Origin: Umezawaea tangerina
GTDB lineage: Bacteria; Actinomycetota; Actinomycetes; Mycobacteriales; Pseudonocardiaceae
Reading direction: 5' to 3'
NCBI RefSeq assembly: GCF_003002815.1
Contig: NZ_PVTF01000015.1
Coordinates: 209,047 to 273,046 of the forward strand
DNA: 64,000 bases
The notes below the pieces were generated by a model. It had not been told where the DNA came from. It did not search any database and saw only the letters and a program-made list of their open reading frames with translations. Positions 58,955 to 64,000 of the stretch are shown here, piece by piece. A program made the position numbers and the translations under genes. How positions within the stretch are numbered: position 1 is the first letter of the stretch; each line of letters opens with the position of its first letter.

Positions 58955-61144
58955 ATGGCTCGTTTCCTGTCCCGAATCGGGGCCTTCTCGCACCGGCACC
59001 GGCTGAGCGTGATCGCCGTCTGGCTGGTCGTCCTGATCGGCGGCGGCGCCGGAGCCGTCACGCTGGCGGGCGAGACGTCCAGCAGCTTCTCCATCCCCGG
59101 TCAGGAGTCGACCACCGCGCTCCAGCGGATCAGCGAGAAGTTCGGCTCCAGCGGCGCCTCCGCCAAGGTCGTCGTGCACGCGCCCGCCGGTCAGCAGCTG
59201 ACCACGCCCCAGAACGCCAAGGCGCTCGGCGACCTGGTCACCCAGCTCGGCGGGCTGTCCGGTGTGGTGAAGGCCGGCAACCCGCTGGACCCGGCGGCGC
59301 CGTCGGTCAACGCCGCCCAGGACACCGCCTACAGCACGGTGACCTACTCGGCCAAGGTCGGCGACGTGACCGCCGAGCAGCAGAAGGCGCTGCTCGACGC
59401 CGTGGACGCCGCCCGGAGCACCGGTCTCACGATCGAGGCCACCGGCGAGGCGACGCAGGCGCCGTTCCACATCGGGGGCATCGCCGAGGGGCTGGGTGTC
59501 GTGGTCGCCCTGATGATCCTGGTGATCACCTACGGCTCGCTGATCGCGGCCGGGATGAACCTGCTGACCGCGCTCGTCGGCGTCGGCATCGGCGTCCTGG
59601 GCGTCACCATCGCCACCGGCTTCGCCGACCTGTCGTCGACCACGCCGATCCTCGCGGGCATGCTCGGCCTGGCCGTCGGCATCGACTACACCCTGTTCAT
59701 CGTCACCCGGTACCGGCACGAGCTGCGGCGCGGCGCCGACGTGGGCACGGCCGTCGCGACGGCCGTGGGCACCGCGGGCTCGGCGGTGGTCACCGCCGGG
59801 CTGACCGTGGTCATCGCGCTGACCGGCCTGGTCGTGGTGGGCATCCCGTTCCTGACCCAGATGGGTGTGGCCGCGGCCGCCACCATCGTCGTCGCCGTCC
59901 TGGTCGCGATCACCCTGGTCCCGGCCGTGCTCGGCTACCTCGGCGACAAGGTGCTGCCCCGCAGGCAGCGCGGCGCCGCCCCTGTCGCGCATGACGCGGT
60001 CGACACCGGCAAGCGCGGGTTCCTGGCGGGCTGGAGCACGGCGGTCACCCGCAGGCGGGTCCTGGCCCTGGGTCTCGCGGTCGTCGCGCTCGGCGTGATC
60101 GCCATCCCGTTCGCCTCGATGCGCACGACCCTGGTGCAGCGGCCCGCCTCGGACAGCACCCAGGCGCGCGCCGACCAGATGCTCACCGACGGCTTCGGCG
60201 CCGGGTTCAACGGCCCGATCGTCATGCTGTTCGACGGCACCGGCGCGGTCGAGGCCGCCACGAAGGCGGGCCCGGCCATCTCGGCCCTGGACGACGTCGC
60301 CGTCGTCACGCCGCCGACGCCCAACTCCGACGGCACCGCGGCCCTGGTCACGGTCATCCCCAAGTCCGGTCCCACCAGCGAGGCCACCGAACGGCTCGTG
60401 GCCGACCTGCGCGCCCTGCCCGCCGACCCCGGCGGTCCGAAGGCCGCGGTCACCGGTGCCACGGCGGTCAGCGTGGACGTCGCCAAGAGCCTCGACGACG
60501 CGCTGCCGATCTACCTCGCGCTGGTCGTCGGCCTGGCGCTCGTGCTGCTGGTGCTGGTGTTCCGGTCGCTGCTGGTGCCGCTGGTCGGCGTGCTGGGCTT
60601 CCTGCTCACCATCGGCGCCTCCCTCGGCGCCACGGTCGCGGTGTTCCAGTGGGGCTGGCTTGGCGACCTGGTCGCCCTCGACAGCACCGGCCCGCTGATC
60701 AGCCTCACCCCGATCCTGGTGATCGGCATCCTGTTCGGCCTCGCGATGGACTACCAGATCTTCCTGGTGTCGCGGATGCACGAGGCGCACAGCCACGGCG
60801 CCGCGCCCCTGGAGGCGATCCGCACCGGCTTCCGCCAGGCGGCACCCGTCGTCGTCGCGGCCGCGCTGATCATGTTCTCGGTCTTCGCGGGCTTCGTGCC
60901 CGCCGGCGACGCGACGCTGAAGTCGATCGCGTTCGCCCTGGCCGCGGGCATCCTGTTCGACGCCTTCGTCGTCCGCATGGTCCTGGTGCCCGCGGCGCTC
61001 GCCCTGCTCGGCGACCGCGCCTGGTGGCTCCCCGGTTGGCTGACCTGGCTGCCCGAGCTCGACGTCGAGGGCTCCGCCCTCACCAAGACCGCCGAGACCG
61101 CCGCGGTCGAGGAACGGCAGGAGGTCGCCGCCGCCGAGCGGTGA
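58955..61144 (+). CDS. MMPL/RND-family transporter
   Basis: A 729-residue membrane transporter with the two-fold RND layout. A helix (SVIAVWLVVLIGGGAGAV) is followed by an extracellular domain (about 40-180), then helices about 185-340, a second extracellular domain (about 395-510) and helices about 515-690. Family residues for proton coupling are GIDYTLFIVTRYR (about 245-257) in the first half and AMDYQIFLVSRMHE in the second. MMPL proteins export lipids, glycolipids or drugs. It is co-transcribed with a TetR repressor, so an efflux or resistance role is likely; a link to the PKS cluster 20 kb away is not shown. A 24-bp hairpin follows. Confidence 0.93.
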   Translation: MARFLSRIGAFSHRHRLSVIAVWLVVLIGGGAGAVTLAGETSSSFSIPGQESTTALQRISEKFGSSGASAKVVVHAPAGQQLTTPQNAKALGDLVTQLGGLSGVVKAGNPLDPAAPSVNAAQDTAYSTVTYSAKVGDVTAEQQKALLDAVDAARSTGLTIEATGEATQAPFHIGGIAEGLGVVVALMILVITYGSLIAAGMNLLTALVGVGIGVLGVTIATGFADLSSTTPILAGMLGLAVGIDYTLFIVTRYRHELRRGADVGTAVATAVGTAGSAVVTAGLTVVIALTGLVVVGIPFLTQMGVAAAATIVVAVLVAITLVPAVLGYLGDKVLPRRQRGAAPVAHDAVDTGKRGFLAGWSTAVTRRRVLALGLAVVALGVIAIPFASMRTTLVQRPASDSTQARADQMLTDGFGAGFNGPIVMLFDGTGAVEAATKAGPAISALDDVAVVTPPTPNSDGTAALVTVIPKSGPTSEATERLVADLRALPADPGGPKAAVTGATAVSVDVAKSLDDALPIYLALVVGLALVLLVLVFRSLLVPLVGVLGFLLTIGASLGATVAVFQWGWLGDLVALDSTGPLISLTPILVIGILFGLAMDYQIFLVSRMHEAHSHGAAPLEAIRTGFRQAAPVVVAAALIMFSVFAGFVPAGDATLKSIAFALAAGILFDAFVVRMVLVPAALALLGDRAWWLPGWLTWLPELDVEGSALTKTAETAAVEERQEVAAAER

Positions 61145-61151
61145 CGACCAC

Positions 61152-61202
61152 CCGACGTCAACGGCCCGTCCCCGGTTGCCGGGGACGGGCCGTTGACGTC
61201 GG
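61152..61202. terminator. Very strong hairpin terminator
   Basis: A 24-bp perfect stem (61152-61175 with 61179-61202) with a 3-base TTG loop begins 7 bases after the MMPL stop. Confidence 0.88.
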
Positions 61203-61289
61203 AGCACATCCGATAGCGCCGCGCACCAACGACTCTCACTTCGTCCCGAGTGGAGGGTGGACGCGATCCGCGCTGCTAGCGTGATCGAC

Positions 61290-61631
61290 ATGTGGTTCCC
61301 ACGGCGATTCGTCAACGGCTTCAACGGACGCGTGGTCGCACTGCGGTCCTCACCGCGGTTCGGGAGGGCGGTCAGCAGGTACCTCACCGTCGTCACCTAC
61401 ACCGGGCGCCGGTCGGGGCGGGTGTTCAGCACTCCGGTGGGCTACCGCCGGGTCGGCGACGTCGTCACGATCGGCGTGCAGTTCCCCGACGCCAAGAAGT
61501 GGTGGCGCAACTTCCTCGGCGAGGGCGGGCCCATCTCGTTGGAGCTCGACGGCGTGGAGCGCGGCGGGCACGCGGTCGCCCGCCGGGACGAGCGCGGCCG
61601 CGTCAGCCTCACCGTGCGGCTCGACAGCTGA
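61290..61631 (+). CDS. Small F420/nitroreductase-fold family protein
   Basis: A 113-residue protein with the split-barrel pattern of deazaflavin-dependent (Ddn-like) nitroreductases: VVTYTGRRSGRVFSTPVGYRRVGDVVTIGVQFPDAKKWWRNFLGEG in pieces, then SLELDGVERGGHAVARR. The motif TGRRSG...R with PDAKKWWRN matches the family's F420-contact region. The start is uncertain. ATG at 61290 gives the usual N-terminus (MWFPRRFVNGFNGRV) and has a -10-like TAGCGT 7 bases before it, suggesting a leaderless transcript. A GTG at 61257 would add 11 residues. It is a single gene convergent with the FAD monooxygenase gene. Confidence 0.8.
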   Translation: MWFPRRFVNGFNGRVVALRSSPRFGRAVSRYLTVVTYTGRRSGRVFSTPVGYRRVGDVVTIGVQFPDAKKWWRNFLGEGGPISLELDGVERGGHAVARRDERGRVSLTVRLDS

Positions 61632-61674
61632 CCCGTCCGAAAACCCGCGCCTCCAGCGGGTCCGGGGTCGTGGG

Positions 61675-63168
61675 CTAGGCCGCCGGCCGCGGCGCGTGGA
61701 CGCCGACACCGTCCAAATAGGTCTCCAGGGTTCCCAGGTCGGCGGTGTCGAGCACCGCGGCGACGTACCCGTCCGGTCGGACCAGGACCCACTGGTCAGT
61801 CGAGAGTCCGTAGGCGCGCCGGAAGTGGCCGTCGGTGTCGACGACGTCACCGCGGAGCCCGGTGGTGTGGACGTGCAGGCCCACCCGTGCCGCCGGTGCC
61901 GCGGCCGCGTCGACGTCGTGCCCCAACAACGTCCAGTGCGGGCCCCGGAAGAGGGTGAAGAGGCGGACGGGCAGGCCGCCCGCACCGGTCAGCGGGGCGT
62001 CGGGGGCGCGGTCGCCGGGCAGGACCCCCTTGTCGTGCACCGCGCCGGTGAGGTTGAGCGGCGACTCCGGGTAGCCGAGGTCGAGCTGGTTGACCTCGCG
62101 GCCGCGGTGCATGTCCCGGTCCTTGGTCGCCTCCAGCAGCCGCACGGACAGACCCAGGACTCCTTCGGCGACGGGCCTGCGTTCGTGCTCGTAACTGTCC
62201 AGCAGGGAGTCCGGGGCGCCGTCGAGGACGGCGGCGAGCTTCCAGCCGAGGTTGTAGGCGTCCTGGACGCTGGTGTTCAGCCCCTGGCCGCCGGTCGGCG
62301 GGTGGCAGTGCGCCGCGTCGCCCGCGAGCAGCACCCGGCCCACCCGGTAGGTGTCGGCCAGCCGGGCGTTCATCTCGAACGCCGACGCCCAGCGGACCTC
62401 GCGGATCGTGAGGTCGGCGCGGCCGGTGCGCTCGCGGAGCAGGGCGGTGAGCCCTTCGGCGGACAGGTCGACCTTGACGTCGAACGGGACCGGGCCCTGG
62501 AACTGGAACATGTCGGTGCCGCGCAGGGGGCACAGGGACGTCTGTCCCCAACGGTGCCAGGCGTCGGCGGTGACGCCGTCGACCAGGACGTCGGCCACGA
62601 CCGCGCGGACGCCGAGGGTCTTGCCGGGGAAGCCGATGCCCAGCCGCTTGCGCACGAAGCTGGAGCCGCCGTCGGTGCCGACCAGGTAGCGGGTCCGCAC
62701 GGTGCGTTCCCCGTCCGGGGTCGCGACGCGCGCGGTCACGCCGTCGGCGTCCTGGTCGAACCCGACGAGCTCGTGGCCCTGCCGGACGACGTGGCCGAGC
62801 TCGGCCAGCCGGTCGCGCAGCCGTCGTTCGGTGAGGAACTGCGGGACCAGGAGCGCGAGCTGGTAGGGCTCCTCGGGCGTCGGGTCGGACGGCACGACGA
62901 CCGGTCGGTCGACCGGACCGCCCTCGTCGTAGGTGCGCTGCACGGGGTACTCGCCGCCGGAGGCGACGAGGCGGTCGATCACCCCCAGGTCCTCGAACAC
63001 CTCCTGGCTGCGGGGCTGGATGCCCTTGCCGCGCGAGCCCGCGAACGGGTGCGGCGCCTTGTCGATCAGCAGGAACCCGACGCCCCGGCGGGCCAGGTCG
63101 ACGGCGAGGGTCAGTCCCGCCGCGCCGGATCCGGTGATGACCACGTCGGGGTCGGTGGTGCGCGCCAT
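61675..63168 (-). CDS. FAD-dependent aromatic-hydroxylase-type monooxygenase
   Basis: A 497-residue PF01494-class flavin monooxygenase. The FAD motif is VVITGSGAAGLTLAVDLARRG, the DG-type motif is YLVGTDGGSSFVR, the second FAD motif is LLAGDAAHCHPPTGGQGLNTSVQDAYNLGWKLA (in pieces), and the C-terminal thioredoxin-like domain ends in VLVRPDGYVAAV. The ATG was chosen because AAGGAGA lies 9 bases before it; in-frame ATGs further upstream fall inside a palindromic operator. It is divergent from a MarR gene, typical of an inducible catabolic or detoxifying hydroxylase. It resembles the two monooxygenases in the PKS cluster in class only. Confidence 0.9.
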   Translation of the reverse strand: MARTTDPDVVITGSGAAGLTLAVDLARRGVGFLLIDKAPHPFAGSRGKGIQPRSQEVFEDLGVIDRLVASGGEYPVQRTYDEGGPVDRPVVVPSDPTPEEPYQLALLVPQFLTERRLRDRLAELGHVVRQGHELVGFDQDADGVTARVATPDGERTVRTRYLVGTDGGSSFVRKRLGIGFPGKTLGVRAVVADVLVDGVTADAWHRWGQTSLCPLRGTDMFQFQGPVPFDVKVDLSAEGLTALLRERTGRADLTIREVRWASAFEMNARLADTYRVGRVLLAGDAAHCHPPTGGQGLNTSVQDAYNLGWKLAAVLDGAPDSLLDSYEHERRPVAEGVLGLSVRLLEATKDRDMHRGREVNQLDLGYPESPLNLTGAVHDKGVLPGDRAPDAPLTGAGGLPVRLFTLFRGPHWTLLGHDVDAAAAPAARVGLHVHTTGLRGDVVDTDGHFRRAYGLSTDQWVLVRPDGYVAAVLDTADLGTLETYLDGVGVHAPRPAA

Positions 63169-63201
63169 GGCTCGGCTCTCCTTCGGGGATGAGGTGCACA
63201 T

Positions 63202-63220
63202 CGTGTGCATGATGCACACG
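63202..63220. promoter_or_regulatory. 19-bp palindromic operator
   Basis: CGTGTGCAT-G-ATGCACACG is a perfect 9-1-9 palindrome 33 bases before the monooxygenase start and 215 bases before the MarR start. A GTGCAC half-site lies next to it at 63194-63199. It is the probable binding site of the neighbouring MarR protein. Confidence 0.75.
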
Positions 63221-63435
63221 TTATGACCGAACGCGAGCGGTCGTCAAGGTCGCCCGAAGCGGTCAGATCGACTACACAGCAGACATTTCGACCGTCGAGC
63301 AGCACGAACACCACTCACCAGCGTCCAAAAATTCGGTGTATTCTGCACAGGTATGTGGTCCGAACGGGCGTCGGAGCACCCGCGTTAACATGGGCGCTCC
63401 CGTCCCGGACAGCGCGAAAGGCAGGTGCGGCGGTC

Positions 63436-63909
63436 ATGACGACGAGACGACGACTGGTGGCCCAGCGGCACCTGCACCAGTCGGTCGTGGACCTGGTGGC
63501 GCTCATGAACCAGCCGCAGCGCGACGACGTCCTGCTCGCCGAGGCGGGCGTGGCGCTCGACCGCGCCCTGTTCCCGCTGCTGGTGGGCATCCAGCGGTTC
63601 CAGCCGATCGGGGTCGTCGAACTGGCCGAGAAGGCGGGGCGCGACCACACGACGGTCAGCAGGCAGGTCGCCAAGCTGGCCGAGCTGGGCCTGGTCGAGC
63701 GCAGGCCGAGCGCGGCGGACCGGCGGATCAAGGAAGCGCTGATCACCGAGGAGGGCCGCCGGGTCACCGACGCGCTCGACGCCGCCCGGCACCGGCTCAC
63801 CACACCGGCGTTCGCCCACTGGACCGACCACGACCTGTTCGAGCTCGACCGCCTGGTGCGCCGGTTCGTGGACGACCTGCTCGCCATGCGCCCGCCCGAG
63901 ACCGACTAG
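63436..63909 (+). CDS. MarR-family regulator
   Basis: A 157-residue winged-helix regulator. The core reads LFPLLVGIQRFQPIGVVELAEKAGRDHTTVSRQVAKLAELGLVERRPSAADRRIKEALITEEGRR in pieces, with the recognition helix at HTTVSRQVAKLAELGLV and the wing at RRPSAADRRIKEALIT. It is divergent from the FAD monooxygenase gene and probably represses it. A -10-like TATTCT lies at 63339-63344, about 90 bases upstream. The TAG stop abuts the left end of an IS630-type element: the TA is a possible target dinucleotide and the G is the first base of the element. Confidence 0.9.
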   Translation: MTTRRRLVAQRHLHQSVVDLVALMNQPQRDDVLLAEAGVALDRALFPLLVGIQRFQPIGVVELAEKAGRDHTTVSRQVAKLAELGLVERRPSAADRRIKEALITEEGRRVTDALDAARHRLTTPAFAHWTDHDLFELDRLVRRFVDDLLAMRPPETD

Positions 63910-64000
63910 TGTCCTGAGTCTTTAGTTCGTGTGCAGGCGTAGGGTTCGGTGGCATGCCGAACCCGAAACTGCCCGAGTTGGTGCTCTCCGACGATGAGGC
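63909..64000 (+). mobile_element. IS630-family insertion sequence, left end
   Basis: The sequence GTGTCCTGAGTCTTTAGTTC after a TA dinucleotide looks like a terminal inverted repeat, followed 45 bases in by a transposase start. The element continues beyond the window, so its right end and target duplication cannot be checked. Confidence 0.65.
63954..64000 (+). CDS. IS630-family transposase, N-terminal fragment
   Basis: Only 15 codons are visible. MPNPKLPELVLSDDE is characteristic of the N-terminus of actinobacterial IS630-type transposases, which begin with a helix-turn-helix after this leader. The gene is cut by the window edge. Confidence 0.65.
   Translation, partial: MPNPKLPELVLSDDE

Noticed and set aside
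58082..61396. A 1104-residue minus-strand frame opposite the TetR-MMPL operon
   Set aside because: It is a GC-bias shadow: the translated sequence is low-complexity and the plus strand encodes clear TetR and MMPL proteins.

Overview
The window is very GC-rich, densely packed actinomycete DNA. Codons end almost always in G or C, and GTG/TTG starts and ATGA stop-start overlaps are common. Gene content (modular type I PKS, SARP and LAL regulators, many TetR repressors, a DesA3-type desaturase, F420-type enzymes) fits a filamentous actinomycete, plausibly Pseudonocardiaceae (Actinosynnema/Saccharothrix/Lentzea-like). No marker gene fixes the genus.

Positions 1-40961 are the right-hand part of a type I polyketide cluster. 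One PKS gene is cut by the left edge (KR-ACP) and three complete PKS genes follow. Their modules are KS-AT(malonyl)-DH-KR-ACP, KS-AT(methylmalonyl)-DH-ER-KR-ACP, KS-AT(malonyl)-DH-ER-KR-ACP, KS-AT(methylmalonyl)-DH-KR-ACP and KS-AT(malonyl)-ACP. The last module has no thioesterase, so release is unexplained here. Tailoring genes follow on the same strand: P450, ferredoxin, P450, F420-type luciferase-like oxidoreductase and SnoaL-like protein. A strong bidirectional hairpin then separates them from a leftward block of FAD monooxygenase, MFS exporter and second FAD monooxygenase. A divergent TetR gene, a LAL (LuxR) regulator and a small SARP complete the cluster. A 15-bp palindrome lies inside the promoter of the F420 enzyme and is repeated at the exporter promoter, which suggests one local repressor regulon.

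Positions 41074-46833 hold a 44-codon ORF bracketed by two hairpins, a RidA-family gene divergent from a TetR gene, a complete osmoprotectant-type ABC transporter (permease, ATPase, permease, lipoprotein) and a membrane protein. Positions 47399-57308 hold an E. coli-like argG with an ArgR-like palindrome at its promoter, a secreted serine protease, a two-component system, a DUF4267-like membrane protein divergent from a TetR gene, a fatty-acid desaturase with its ferredoxin reductase, a PucR-type regulator and a secreted GON-domain protein.

Positions 57406-64000 hold two TetR genes, an MMPL exporter, a small F420/nitroreductase-family protein, a third FAD monooxygenase facing a MarR gene across a 19-bp palindrome, and the left end of an IS630-family insertion sequence.

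Two inverted copies of a dispersed repeat (36502-36747 and 46901-47290) each carry a 22-23 bp perfect hairpin and degenerate small hairpin units. Both sit between convergent genes. Their stems differ by a compensatory change on both arms.
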